DNA of 64,000 nt from a virus. Where the stretch lies: IMG/VR virus record IMGVR_UViG_3300033049_000041, positions 1 through 64,000 of that record. One strand, written 5' to 3'. The notes beneath the pieces are model-generated. The model ran no database searches and was not told where the DNA came from. It worked only from the letters and a program-made list of their open reading frames with translations. Below are positions 1 through 9,136 of this stretch, piece by piece. The position numbers were made by a program, and so were the translations under genes. Positions within the stretch are counted from its first letter, which is position 1, and every line of letters begins with the position of its first letter.

Positions 1-321
1 ATCATCAGCTTCTATTCCATTTATTATCTGAAAGTTATAGGTATCTTGCAACTCCTGCTTTATCTTATAGAAATAAGGAAACTTATCTAGGATGTTGTCT
101 TTATTTCTATTCCCTTTGTATGGTGCAGTAACAGCTACTTGATAGCGATAATTACCTTTACCATCAATAAATCCAATATATCTATCTGTGTTTAGATTCT
201 CCAAAGTACCAGCAATATGGTCTTTTAGTGACCTTTTATAATCAGGATTATTACCGTGAATATAAAGGAAACATGAAGCATCAAATAATACGATTGGTTT
301 ATTTACTAAATGTATTTGCAT
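1..321 (-). CDS. 5'-3' exonuclease / flap endonuclease (N-terminal part, truncated by window edge)
   Basis: The 107 visible codons read inward from an ATG at 321 and run off the window start. Visible features are the N-terminal Asp of the FEN/PIN-like fold in VLFDAS, a central YKGNR (the Y-K-G-x-R signature of the polymerase-I 5' nuclease/T4 RNase H family) and an EADD acidic metal-binding motif at the very edge. The family removes RNA primers and 5' flaps at the replication fork. It lies immediately downstream of a PD-(D/E)XK nuclease in the replication block. Family assignment is firm; the exact substrate is inferred. Confidence 0.82.
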   Translation of the reverse strand, partial: MQIHLVNKPIVLFDASCFLYIHGNNPDYKRSLKDHIAGTLENLNTDRYIGFIDGKGNYRYQVAVTAPYKGNRNKDNILDKFPYFYKIKQELQDTYNFQIINGIEADD

Positions 322-344
322 TATAAATGTTAATACGTTATTTT

Positions 345-1034
345 CTAATTAAGCAAGTCTAGATATTGTTCTGATGACAATCTAGTCCAACCTAAAGCTC
401 TTTCTTTTAAAGTTTTCTCTGTAAGCCAATAGCTCTTTGGAGTAAACGTATTTGCAAACAATCCTTTAGTTTTCTCAAAGGGCATACATTTATTTACATA
501 TATTTTATGCAATAAGTATGTTAGCTTCTGCAGTAAAGGAAATTTAACTGCTGTACTATTTTGTCTTGATGCGAATGTACCTTTAATCTCAATGCACGTA
601 AATATAGTAGATACAGGAATACCATCCTCCGTATCATCTATTAGTAATCGTTCACCTAAGAACATCCTTCGTCTAGTCTCATTAAAATTGGCAGTTAGTT
701 TACTACCTCCTATAATTGCAAATTTATCTAATGCTTTCTCATGCCATAATACATTAAAATCAGGTGTGTAATGCATACCTTTCATTATACTGTATTGGGT
801 AGGTTTGATACTTACAGTCTTTACCTTAGTCTTTTTATGTACTTTAGTAATAACTTTATCGAACTCCATGAAAACACTGTCAGTCAAATCATACTGAGGT
901 TGCATCTCTATGGCATATATATAACCAGCTTCTTTTAATTCAAGAAGCCAGTCATAGAAATACCCTTCTTCTTTAGAGATTTTCGTCTCATCATAGCCCA
1001 ATTCTTTGAATTTAAGCCTTAGTTGCTTCATCAC
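345..1034 (-). CDS. PD-(D/E)XK nuclease
   Basis: This 229-aa protein has the core of a restriction-endonuclease-like fold: YTPDF with Asp92, then CIEIKG with Glu149 and Lys151, giving the D...E-x-K catalytic triad. An aromatic IEMQPQY stretch near residues 42-48 resembles the strand before the active site in phage nucleases of this class. Its start overlaps the end of the next upstream gene by about 20 nt, so the two are probably co-translated. Crass-like phages carry a comparable nuclease in their replication block. A role in processing replication or recombination intermediates is inferred. Confidence 0.75.
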   Translation of the reverse strand: MMKQLRLKFKELGYDETKISKEEGYFYDWLLELKEAGYIYAIEMQPQYDLTDSVFMEFDKVITKVHKKTKVKTVSIKPTQYSIMKGMHYTPDFNVLWHEKALDKFAIIGGSKLTANFNETRRRMFLGERLLIDDTEDGIPVSTIFTCIEIKGTFASRQNSTAVKFPLLQKLTYLLHKIYVNKCMPFEKTKGLFANTFTPKSYWLTEKTLKERALGWTRLSSEQYLDLLN

Positions 1035-1890
1035 TTGTGTATTTGATGATATTTTGAGTACGTAACTCAGGGGAATCCCCTTCTATTTCTTTCGTAAACA
1101 CATCACCGTCAAAGCTAATGTCTATACAAGTAGCTAATGTACCTGTAGTTTCCAATACAATTGCATCAGAATAATAGTTATTAGTGTATACGTATGCTTG
1201 CTTTGGAGTAAATCCAGGTAAGTATAACGAGTCTTTATGTATTAACACAATATCCTCTTTATCTTTACAATACTCTTCTAATTCTTCTTGAGTATTAATT
1301 AGAGTAGGAGATACCACATCAACTATACCTTCTAACTCTGTCAATAGTCTTTGACGTATCTCGTAAGGAGTATCTAATAGTAGTACATCATGCACTATAA
1401 TAGTTTCCTTATTAAGGTAGCAGTTAAACGGATTTCTTAACACTTTAAATATCTCTACAGCTTGCTTAGAGAACTTACCACTAGGTAGATGTTTTACACC
1501 TCTATATGACCCATTAAAGAACACGTTTTCAAAACCTTTTGGCTCTTCATGTGCATATAATGGATAGGTTAAGTTTTCTATAGAATCAATACCTTGGTTG
1601 ATTTTACAGGTCATCAGTGTACCATCTTTATAAGTATTGAACTTATTTTCGATAGCCTTATAGTAGTCTGTTTTCCAACCACGTTTAGTTAAAGCAGAGG
1701 TTATACCACTAATGAAATTGATATAGTCTTTAGCAGAATCATAAATAGTGGTATGAATAATAGCACCATCATCTTCAAATCCTACGACACCTCTAGATAC
1801 TACTAACTTAACCTGTTTGTCTATTTTAGTAGCATAGAAGGTTAAGTCTCTTATTCTACCATTATTGTTTTTTTTAAAGAATATTTTCAT
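1012..1890 (-). CDS. Degenerate ATP-dependent DNA ligase-like protein
   Basis: I start at the ATG giving MKIFFKKN, because that aligns with the WGR-like N-terminus of the ligase at 22313-23443 (both read roughly YKK, then RGK or NGR). Further in, the order of segments parallels that ligase: an LYAH segment, then VHDVLLLDTPYEIRQRL against VYDLISDEPFYRRYEKL, then an NTQEELEEY segment against NSYADVLKY. The nucleophile motif is abnormal, however: CKINQG instead of PKMDG, and the EGTILR and V-K-K motifs are not recognisable. It is probably a catalytically dead paralogue, perhaps a nick- or end-binding factor. This is a by-eye comparison. Confidence 0.45.
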   Translation of the reverse strand: MKIFFKKNNNGRIRDLTFYATKIDKQVKLVVSRGVVGFEDDGAIIHTTIYDSAKDYINFISGITSALTKRGWKTDYYKAIENKFNTYKDGTLMTCKINQGIDSIENLTYPLYAHEEPKGFENVFFNGSYRGVKHLPSGKFSKQAVEIFKVLRNPFNCYLNKETIIVHDVLLLDTPYEIRQRLLTELEGIVDVVSPTLINTQEELEEYCKDKEDIVLIHKDSLYLPGFTPKQAYVYTNNYYSDAIVLETTGTLATCIDISFDGDVFTKEIEGDSPELRTQNIIKYTSDEATKA

Positions 1891-1924
1891 ATTTACTTGT
1901 GTTAAGATATTGTTTTGCCACATA

Positions 1925-1963
1925 AAATAAGCAACAAAAACCAGTTGTCTTTGTTGCTTACAT
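1925..1963 (-). terminator. Intrinsic terminator after the AAA+ gene
   Basis: On the minus strand a stem of GTAAGCAACAAA with TTTGTTGCTTA is followed by a T-rich run. It sits between the AAA+ ATPase stop and the start of the ligase-like gene, so it separates two transcription units. Confidence 0.7.
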
Positions 1964-1981
1964 TATTTTTAAATAGGTTAT

Positions 1982-3259
1982 TTATTTACCGAATCCAATA
2001 CTTTTGGATTTTTCCTTAATTTGTTTCCCAAGTTTACTTTCGTAGTTTAATACGTCTGCTAGAGTCATATCACAACAACCGTTCTCTGTGCCTAACAATT
2101 TATCTACTTTAGTAGCTTCAAGTTCTGTAAACTCATACTCCAGAATTAGTCTTCCTTTTCTTGTTAGTGCATCGTCTATATTAGTAAGCTTAGTATTAAG
2201 TGTAATAATAATCTGAATATTCAGACAATCGGACAACAGTCCATCACTTAAATTTAATAAAGTAGACACAGCACTATTATCAGAGTTACTATCTCGTTTC
2301 TTTACAATCTTCTCACCATCTTCTACAATTAGAATACTGTTTGGATTGTTCATCAATAACTCAATGAATCCAGGTTCTCCCAATCTAATAGCTAACGCCA
2401 AGGGTATAAATATAAACTTCTTATTAATAACATCACCTAACGTAGTAAGATGACGAATGTAAGATGTTTTACCCGAGCCTTTAATACCATGTAGAATTAA
2501 TATACCTTTAGACTTCTCTTTGGATAGAGCTTCTACTATTAATTCATGTACTGGTTTAAAGTTATCATTATAGTAATCGAAGTTTAGCTCATTAGGACTT
2601 AAGTTAAAAGACCTAATATCAAAACCATTTGAAGTAGCTATAACTAAATTTAATTTCCCTTGCGTAGGAGATACCTTATCTATTACAGTTTTAGTAGCTA
2701 ACAATTGCTCCTTTAACCAACATTGCTCCTCAATAGTATCGCATGCAAAAAAACCATCTAATAATGGTAAGTAACGTATATATTTGATATTACTGTTCCT
2801 CTTCTGTAACTCTTTTTCTTCTTCTTCGTCTATAATAACTTGATGTACCTCAACCGAACTAACTTGGTAATAAATATTTTTACTTCTATGCTTTAGTAGC
2901 ATTGAACTATGTAAATAGTATCTATCCTTTTCAATTAAAGATATACTGTCTTTACCTTGGTAATCTTCTAATTTAACAGTTAGATTACTATATGATGCTA
3001 CTCCTTCAAATCCAAAGTTAATTAAATCTGATACTAATATACCATTACTATTAATAATAATACGATTATTAGTAAGTATAATTAATGCTACTATTGGTTC
3101 ATGGCTACCCTTAGCAGCAAAGTATTCCATAGAATAATTTAAGTCACTAGGTTTAGTAGCTGATATGGTATGAATGCCTAACGGAGATTCAACCATTTCT
3201 CTATTAACATAGACTGATGCCTTTAAGTTCTCTTCTTTTCCCTTTTCCACTATTTCCAT
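1982..3259 (-). CDS. AAA+ ATPase
   Basis: This 425-aa protein has a C-terminal AAA+ module. Walker A is GIKGSGKTS (about residue 260), Walker B is ILIVEDGE, and a sensor-like IITLNT and an arginine-containing TRKGRL follow. The N-terminal 240 residues match nothing I recognise. The overall plan (unknown N-half, BCS1/CDC48-like ATPase at the C-terminus) matches the AAA+ protein found in the replication block of crass-like phages. Its 5' end overlaps the primase gene by 56 nt in another frame, implying tight translational coupling. Function is unknown; a clamp-loader-like or remodelling role is inference. Confidence 0.75.
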   Translation of the reverse strand: MEIVEKGKEENLKASVYVNREMVESPLGIHTISATKPSDLNYSMEYFAAKGSHEPIVALIILTNNRIIINSNGILVSDLINFGFEGVASYSNLTVKLEDYQGKDSISLIEKDRYYLHSSMLLKHRSKNIYYQVSSVEVHQVIIDEEEEKELQKRNSNIKYIRYLPLLDGFFACDTIEEQCWLKEQLLATKTVIDKVSPTQGKLNLVIATSNGFDIRSFNLSPNELNFDYYNDNFKPVHELIVEALSKEKSKGILILHGIKGSGKTSYIRHLTTLGDVINKKFIFIPLALAIRLGEPGFIELLMNNPNSILIVEDGEKIVKKRDSNSDNSAVSTLLNLSDGLLSDCLNIQIIITLNTKLTNIDDALTRKGRLILEYEFTELEATKVDKLLGTENGCCDMTLADVLNYESKLGKQIKEKSKSIGFGK

Positions 3260-4349
3260 TACTTATAGGAGTATTAAATAAATTGTTTACAAATGTTTTA
3301 AACTCTACACCTAAATGTTCTTTATACTCTGCAAAGTCTTTTAATTTATCTTCCACATCAGTTTCTAATTTAGGTAGCATTTTATATTTCAAGTCATGTA
3401 ACTCACTGTAACGTTTAGACCACCTTTTACCAGCAGTATCTCTATCATAGCAATATACAATCTTCTTAAATCGTTTCTTTATATCATTCATTATATATCC
3501 AGGAATATCCATTCCTTCACCTTGAGGTGCTATTGCATTGATACCATTAGCTACTAATACTAATAAATCTTTCATAGAGGATGCAATAACTAATAAATTA
3601 CCCGTTGCAGGTAATTGGTCATAACCTTGTACATTACAATCTTTGATATTTGATTCCCATTTCTCAGCTTTGTTAATTGTTAATGGTTTATATATCTTTA
3701 CTGCTATTATACCTTTACATTCAAATTGATAGCAGTAACATGGATTACTAGGATTGCCTTGGAAGTTATAAGATTCTTGAAAGGTAATTCTATCCCATTT
3801 CCTTTTGAAGTATGAGTTAACTGGGTAAATTTTGTACCTCATCAGTAGATTTAGACTTATACCAAACCGTTTAGTCCAGTAGTCATAATCTATTTGCAAC
3901 CATTTCCTAGTTTTTACTTTATAATGGAATCGTTGCAACTTCAATTTATCTTTAGCTTTTAACACTTGTTTATCTTTCTCAGATAATGTGTTCTTCTTAC
4001 CCTTAATCTTTTGAATATAGTCAGCACGCAATGGAGTGACTCTACTACTTGTTTTAAGCTCTAATCCAAAATCATTATTAATTTGAACTAATGTATTTCT
4101 AAAATCTTTTCCCAATCCTAACATGGCTATCTTAAAGCAGTCTCCGCCATACTCAGGAAAAGAGTTATCAAAAAATATTAAATTACCTTTACTACTGTAT
4201 GCAAAATAACAACCACGTTTACTATCGACTCTAAATGGATTGAAATACTTACTTCTAAATTCAACAGAACTAGGAAAGTATCGTTCCATTATCATTCTCT
4301 GGTCGATTAATCTTAATATATTCTTGGTAGTTAAAGTAAACTCATTCAC
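3204..4349 (-). CDS. DNA primase, TOPRIM family
   Basis: This 381-aa protein has an N-terminal region rich in aromatic residues (YFNPFR, FFDNSFPEYGG, DCFKIA) typical of phage DnaG-like primases that lack the cysteine zinc ribbon. The C-terminal TOPRIM domain has a conserved Glu in APQGEGMD followed by the DxD motif in VYCYDRDTAG. It makes RNA primers and would act with the DnaB-like helicase at 7916-9136. It overlaps the AAA+ gene and is preceded by the ssDNA-binding protein gene. Confidence 0.8.
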   Translation of the reverse strand: MNEFTLTTKNILRLIDQRMIMERYFPSSVEFRSKYFNPFRVDSKRGCYFAYSSKGNLIFFDNSFPEYGGDCFKIAMLGLGKDFRNTLVQINNDFGLELKTSSRVTPLRADYIQKIKGKKNTLSEKDKQVLKAKDKLKLQRFHYKVKTRKWLQIDYDYWTKRFGISLNLLMRYKIYPVNSYFKRKWDRITFQESYNFQGNPSNPCYCYQFECKGIIAVKIYKPLTINKAEKWESNIKDCNVQGYDQLPATGNLLVIASSMKDLLVLVANGINAIAPQGEGMDIPGYIMNDIKKRFKKIVYCYDRDTAGKRWSKRYSELHDLKYKMLPKLETDVEDKLKDFAEYKEHLGVEFKTFVNNLFNTPISNGNSGKGKRRELKGISLC

Positions 4350-4377
4350 ACTACTATATTTAGATAGTAAACAAAAA

Positions 4378-4406
4378 GCAAGGGGTAATTAATACCCCTT
4401 GCTTAT
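4378..4406 (-). terminator. Intrinsic terminator
   Basis: Minus-strand hairpin AGCAAGGGGTA / TACCCCTTGCT followed by TTTT, just after the stop of the ssDNA-binding protein gene. Confidence 0.8.
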
Positions 4407-4412
4407 ATCTTT

Positions 4413-5459
4413 TTATCCGAAATCTCCATCTCCAAATGCAGCTCCAAAATCTTCACTTTCTAAGTCTGCTTCCATTTCTTCGGTATCAACAGATGTTTCT
4501 TCAACATTTGCCATAGCGTCAATAGCAGCTTGTGCAGCTTTAATCGGATCATACACTTGGAACTGTGTACTTTCTTGAGTTGCAGCACGGAAACCTTCTC
4601 CTAAAAGAGATTCCTTAGCATCTTTAGACAAGTCACGTCCTTCTTTACCAAAGCAGTTGTTTACGTATTGATTAGTAAATACTTCTTGGTTGTAGTAAGG
4701 ATTACCTTCACTATCTGTAGCTTCAGATTCTCTAACACCTAGCATGATAGCAATCTTACGAGAACGACCATCTTCATGTGAGAAGAATTTGAATGACTTA
4801 GACTCAGGGTCTAACAAATCATTCAATGGAGTCATATCGCCATTGACAATATCACAGAATGTTTCGGTTGGATCTTCTCCTAGTTTAAATCCAGTAATAG
4901 GATTTTCTTTTGTACCTGACAACTTAAACATTGCATAAAGCAAGTTGTATAGTAGTACTTCTCCAATCTTAGCTGGACGAGCAGTTTCAGTATCAAACCA
5001 ATCCATCTTAGTGTTAGACTTGATAACATCTAAGTTATCTGCCCAAGTAGACTGCAAGCTTTGATTAATAAAACGATGTTTACCACTCTTAGAAATCTCA
5101 TCTTTATCTGAGATTGCGAAATCTAAACTAATATATTTGTCGTCAACATATTCTTTCTTTATAACATTCCCATCTTCGTCTTTATCACAAAGTAATTCAT
5201 TTGGATGAATCTTCATTAAGAGTTCCAACTTAGTTTGTGGACTTTTATCTTTAAAGTCTTTATACACACCAAGATATTTTGGTTCTCTTTCCTTTGCTTG
5301 ACGTGCAGGTGGAATGTCCTTAATCTCTATGATTTGTTGTTTTGTTGGGTTAAATGCCAACGGTGTAGCGTCTACAATTCCTGTAAATGCTGCCTTGTAA
5401 TTGATACCTCCACCTTCTGGTGCGGTAAATACTTCTCCTCCTTGTGGATTGAAATCCAT
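4413..5459 (-). CDS. Probable ssDNA-binding protein
   Basis: This 348-aa protein has no catalytic motif. Its last 50 residues are strongly acidic (VDTEEMEADLESEDFG) and end in repeated Phe-Gly units, GAAFGDGDFG. An acidic tail ending in an aromatic residue is the hallmark of phage and bacterial ssDNA-binding proteins (gp32, gp2.5, SSB), where it recruits partner proteins. Position between primase and the Sak4-like recombinase and isolation between two strong terminators (a high-expression arrangement) fit that role. I see no OB-fold signature by eye, so the call rests on tail and context. Confidence 0.6.
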   Translation of the reverse strand: MDFNPQGGEVFTAPEGGGINYKAAFTGIVDATPLAFNPTKQQIIEIKDIPPARQAKEREPKYLGVYKDFKDKSPQTKLELLMKIHPNELLCDKDEDGNVIKKEYVDDKYISLDFAISDKDEISKSGKHRFINQSLQSTWADNLDVIKSNTKMDWFDTETARPAKIGEVLLYNLLYAMFKLSGTKENPITGFKLGEDPTETFCDIVNGDMTPLNDLLDPESKSFKFFSHEDGRSRKIAIMLGVRESEATDSEGNPYYNQEVFTNQYVNNCFGKEGRDLSKDAKESLLGEGFRAATQESTQFQVYDPIKAAQAAIDAMANVEETSVDTEEMEADLESEDFGAAFGDGDFG

Positions 5460-5486
5460 AGTATAAACTTATTGAAAGTTTAAACA

Positions 5487-5516
5487 CAAAGGCACACCAT
5501 TTTAGATGTGCCTTGT
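5487..5516 (-). terminator. Intrinsic terminator
   Basis: Minus-strand stem AAGGCACA / TGTGCCTT with a T-rich 3' side, directly after the coiled-coil gene. Confidence 0.75.
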
Positions 5517-5547
5517 CTATTTTTTATGTAATATTTCTATTACGGTA

Positions 5548-6276
5548 CTATCTGTTCTTCTCGTTAGTATTGATAGTAATACCACTTCCAGCCTCAGCCA
5601 CACGAGCATGGTTATTAAGAATATCCTGAGTTCTCTGGTCTGACTTAACAAGTTGATTCTCTAAGAATACAATTTGATTCTGAAGTTGTGTAATCTCTGC
5701 TACATTAGAAGATTGCTCTTTCTCATGAGTCAACTTAAGCGTAGTGATTTCAGCATCTTTATCACGTGCTACACGATGCTCAGTCATTTTCTTAGCTTTA
5801 GCCACTTCACCTTTCAATACTTCTGCAGCATTGGTAAGTTCAGCTTCCATCTCTAGCTTCTCTTCTGAAGACAAGTAAGCTAAATCAAATTCATTAAGCA
5901 AACCTTGCAATGTAACTTCTTTAGACGCTTTAATAGCCAAATCAAATGTAACTTGGAAATCATTTACTGCAACTGTATGGTCTTTATCCAATTGGGCAAG
6001 TTTATCTTCCAGCTCCTTAATTTTAGCTGTACGAGACTCTAACTCAGTAGCTTCTAATTCTTTTAGCTCTTTAGTTTTCTCTTGAATTTCGTAGTACTTA
6101 GCAGTAAGCAATTCATTCATTGAAACTGAAGCTTTATCGAAACCAGCCAAAGTATCTACTAATTTCTTTTCTGCTCCATTTAGTGCAGCTACTTGCTTCT
6201 CTAATAAAGACTTTGCTTGTTGTTCTCCAGATTGAGCTGTTGCTCTATTTGTACTTGTTGTTGCTCTCTTAGCCAT
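5548..6276 (-). CDS. Coiled-coil protein of the replication block
   Basis: About 242 aa from the internal ATG (MAKRATT), chosen because the upstream MIFIR extension looks like leader sequence. Almost the whole chain is heptad-rich, charged helix (KELKELEATELESR, KIKELEDKLAQL, ITQLQNQIVFLENQL). No enzyme motif is visible. It is flanked by terminators on both sides, so it may be a monocistronic, well-expressed protein. A structural or scaffolding role is inferred from the coiled coil only. Confidence 0.6.
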   Translation of the reverse strand: MAKRATTSTNRATAQSGEQQAKSLLEKQVAALNGAEKKLVDTLAGFDKASVSMNELLTAKYYEIQEKTKELKELEATELESRTAKIKELEDKLAQLDKDHTVAVNDFQVTFDLAIKASKEVTLQGLLNEFDLAYLSSEEKLEMEAELTNAAEVLKGEVAKAKKMTEHRVARDKDAEITTLKLTHEKEQSSNVAEITQLQNQIVFLENQLVKSDQRTQDILNNHARVAEAGSGITINTNEKNR

Positions 6277-6324
6277 TCTTATAAAAATCATTGTATGGAT
6301 AACGTATTATCCATTGTAAAAGGG

Positions 6325-6352
6325 TGTGGGTAACTTAATACCCACTCTATTT
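6325..6352 (-). terminator. Intrinsic terminator
   Basis: Minus-strand stem GTGGGTA / TACCCAC between the 6364 gene and the coiled-coil gene, with T-rich flanks. Confidence 0.6.
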
Positions 6353-6363
6353 TTTTATACTTA

Positions 6364-6924
6364 TTAATCTAAAGTAACTTCAGCAGTTTCACCTGCATGC
6401 TCAAGGTTAACTTCCTCATCCTCACTTGGTGGACTAATAATGGTAGTTTCCTCATTGCCTTCAGAAGGTGTATATTCTTCTAATAACCAGTATGTTTCAT
6501 CATACTGAGATGCTAGTGTAAACATTTTCTCACAGTTTTCTGCTGCTTTAGAATGAAATACACTAATATAATTATGATACTTTGAACTCATAGCACGTCT
6601 AGTATTAAGATTGATACTAGCAGTATCTAACTTAATAGCCTTAGTGTTCACTTGTCGAACATAAGGGACTGTCTTTGCTAAGGTCTTATAAATAAATAAA
6701 GCTTCTTGTGTTTGCTCTTCATCTTTATAACCTTTAATAATACCAATACGATTTTCTTCTTCTGTCAACCCTAATGCTTTAATAGCTTGAGGTGATAAAG
6801 TAATCATACGACTTTCTTTTTCTTCTACTTTATTCAATGAAATGATTGACATTTCAGGATAAAGGTCAACTGGTGCTTTTACTTTAAAAGTAGTTTCCTT
6901 TGCTTGTACAGGACTAAATTTCAT
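6364..6924 (-). CDS. Hypothetical acidic-tailed protein
   Basis: This 186-aa protein is not recognised. The first 110 residues look like a compact beta-rich domain, and the C-terminal 40 are acidic and low complexity (EGNEETTIISPPSEDEEVNLE). It lies immediately downstream of the Sak4-like ATPase gene. Phage Sak4 genes are often paired with a single-strand annealing or SSB partner, so a DNA-binding accessory role is possible but unproven. Confidence 0.45.
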   Translation of the reverse strand: MKFSPVQAKETTFKVKAPVDLYPEMSIISLNKVEEKESRMITLSPQAIKALGLTEEENRIGIIKGYKDEEQTQEALFIYKTLAKTVPYVRQVNTKAIKLDTASINLNTRRAMSSKYHNYISVFHSKAAENCEKMFTLASQYDETYWLLEEYTPSEGNEETTIISPPSEDEEVNLEHAGETAEVTLD

Positions 6925-6970
6925 TATTTATCTTTTGATAAATGTATCTCTTTGTAGCATTGCTACTCTA

Positions 6971-7822
6971 TTATTTGTCATCAATGTAAATATCATCCCA
7001 GTGAGTTTCTGTAATGTTAAAGTCGCTGTCTTCTTCCATCATTAGAACATCTCTACCTTTTAAATGACTACATCTTGAACCACAGGTATCATCCGTGGAT
7101 TTGAAATTAATATAAGTTTTATTCTTCTTACGATATACATATCCAATTGCATCTGAACTTGCAGAAACAATTTGTGCAATTCTACCAGTAAGATATAAGT
7201 CATGTGATGTGGTTTCCTTACCAGCCTTATCAACTAACTTATCTTTTAAATGGGCAATTAAAATAATATCAGGCGCTAGCTCATCAATCAATTTCAACCA
7301 ATCCGAAAATGCTAATCTAAGCCATAAATAACCAGCTCCTTGAGCTAATGTCAATACTGACTCCCATTTGTTCCTTGGTAGCATATTTCCATCCTTACGA
7401 CCTCCTTCACGGTTAAAGGATTTACCTTGTACCGACTGCATATACTTCATTGTTGCAAAATCCTCGCACCATTCTTCTAACTGAGTAGCAGTATCAACTA
7501 CAACTCTTTTATATGGATATTTACCAGTCTTAGTTTTGACTTTCTTAATCTCTACTATAATCTCACTCAAGTAAAACTTACGAGCATTTAAACGTTTTTC
7601 CTTTACTGCTGCAGTTTCTTTAAATGGTTGTAATCCAATTATATCCACTGACATAATATTACTCAGATGGTCAGTACCACCCTTTTCCATATTGAGTATT
7701 AAAGTATTATTTAGCTGACCCACTAATGTAGTTTTACCACATTTAGGTTTTCCATAAATAATTAATCTCTTTGGATTCAAACGAAGCGGCTCCGTTCTTA
7801 CTTCTGTTGGCAAAATATTCAT
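6971..7822 (-). CDS. Sak4-like RecA-family ATPase
   Basis: This 283-aa protein has Walker A GKPKCGKTT (residues 24-32), an adjacent LNMEKGG, a Walker-B-like RVVVDTATQ and a later IILIAHLKD strand. This arrangement (short P-loop domain, the RVVVDT motif, the HLKDK loop) matches the phage AAA_24/Sak4 group of RecA-like recombinases. These load on ssDNA and promote annealing or strand exchange with the phage SSB. The 7823-7915 gap upstream has no gene. Confidence 0.75.
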   Translation of the reverse strand: MNILPTEVRTEPLRLNPKRLIIYGKPKCGKTTLVGQLNNTLILNMEKGGTDHLSNIMSVDIIGLQPFKETAAVKEKRLNARKFYLSEIIVEIKKVKTKTGKYPYKRVVVDTATQLEEWCEDFATMKYMQSVQGKSFNREGGRKDGNMLPRNKWESVLTLAQGAGYLWLRLAFSDWLKLIDELAPDIILIAHLKDKLVDKAGKETTSHDLYLTGRIAQIVSASSDAIGYVYRKKNKTYINFKSTDDTCGSRCSHLKGRDVLMMEEDSDFNITETHWDDIYIDDK

Positions 7823-7915
7823 CTACTTCCTATTCTATCCTCTACCCTATTCCCTCTCTTTCTTTATACAAATATACGATATTCTATCGTCAAATACACC
7901 TACGTATTACAGACA

Positions 7916-9136
7916 TTAAGCACTGTTCTTCAATAAGTTAGCTGAAATCTTTTTATAAATTTCAGGATTATATTTGTTTATTTGTTTCATCACTTCTATG
8001 GTCTTAATATGCATTGCACCTCGTAAATCTAATATACGTTGATAGTCCAATGTAGTCATATTTCTGACTAAGTTAAGTTCCTCAAAGTGAGCATTCTCTC
8101 CAATATATAAAAGACCTACTCTCTTATTAACTGCACCATGTCGATTCTTCAATACTCCAATACATCTAAATCGTTCACCTAATCTAAGGATGTCATATCC
8201 CATAAACTTGTTTAAAGCTGACACTGCAGCAATATGATTCATAGGATTAAAGATAGTTAATACAACAGAGCTATCTTGCTCTAACATACCAGTCTCTTTA
8301 ATATCACTCATTTTAGGGAATACTTCTCCCATCTTAGCTCTATTCATATCCGACATACCTCTATTAGCATGACTAATATTAATAGGGCTATAGTTAAGTA
8401 AATCTCTATATCTATATCGACAATTAGCTGAATGGTCATCAATAGTAGATTTTGTACTAGACTTTCCATTAATGGGCATCACTTTGATATTACCTACAGT
8501 ATCGAATATAGGAATAACAAATTCATTAGGATTATTAGGCTTATACCTATCTTCTCCATTCTTATCTTTACTAAAAGTACCATTCGCTTTAGCAAATAAG
8601 TCTATGTCTCTAGCTATATCAGCAGAAGACCTAGGTGAATCTACTATTACCAAGTTACCATCCGCTTCCAATTTATCAAAGTAATTCTTATAACTTCTAA
8701 TCAAGTAAGCGATTGGTTTACTAACTTTATATCCTTCTATTCTATTATAGATATAATCAGGACTAATGATGATTTTATAATCTTTATAAATCTTGAAACA
8801 AATCATCTTAGCTATAACGTCACGCTTTACAACCTCTAAACTATATAACAATATCTTAACAGATATTCGATTTATTTTCTTTGCAGGTTCTTTCATCGAA
8901 GTATCTTCATCTACTTTCTTATTATGTGCAATCATATGATCTAACGTATTGATTACAAATGTACTCCAAACAAATGAAGATTTTCCTGTACCACCTTCAG
9001 AGAATAAAGTATAATACCTACCTCTATGAATACCATTTAGTATTCGTTCCAATCTAGGAAATCCAATCGGTAAACCTCGGTTTCTACCAGCTAAACCTTC
9101 TTGAAATGTTTCCCAAAAATCATCATAAAATCCCAT
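7916..9136 (-). CDS. DnaB-like replicative helicase
   Basis: This 406-aa protein has the RecA-like core of a hexameric helicase: a GFPRLERILNGIHRG lead-in, Walker A SEGGTGKSS near residues 46-53, then ILLYSLEV (the H1a region) and a VVLTIFNP strand further on. It lacks a long N-terminal primase-binding domain, as in other short phage DnaB-like proteins. It starts directly at the stop of the next upstream gene (1-nt spacing), so the two are probably translationally coupled. It would unwind the fork ahead of the polymerase at 9747-11741. Confidence 0.8.
   Translation of the reverse strand: MGFYDDFWETFQEGLAGRNRGLPIGFPRLERILNGIHRGRYYTLFSEGGTGKSSFVWSTFVINTLDHMIAHNKKVDEDTSMKEPAKKINRISVKILLYSLEVVKRDVIAKMICFKIYKDYKIIISPDYIYNRIEGYKVSKPIAYLIRSYKNYFDKLEADGNLVIVDSPRSSADIARDIDLFAKANGTFSKDKNGEDRYKPNNPNEFVIPIFDTVGNIKVMPINGKSSTKSTIDDHSANCRYRYRDLLNYSPINISHANRGMSDMNRAKMGEVFPKMSDIKETGMLEQDSSVVLTIFNPMNHIAAVSALNKFMGYDILRLGERFRCIGVLKNRHGAVNKRVGLLYIGENAHFEELNLVRNMTTLDYQRILDLRGAMHIKTIEVMKQINKYNPEIYKKISANLLKNSA

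Noticed and set aside
345-1034. Amber (TAG) recoding across the replication block
   Set aside because: This gene itself ends in TAG at a sensible length, and no gene here needs in-frame TAG to be complete.
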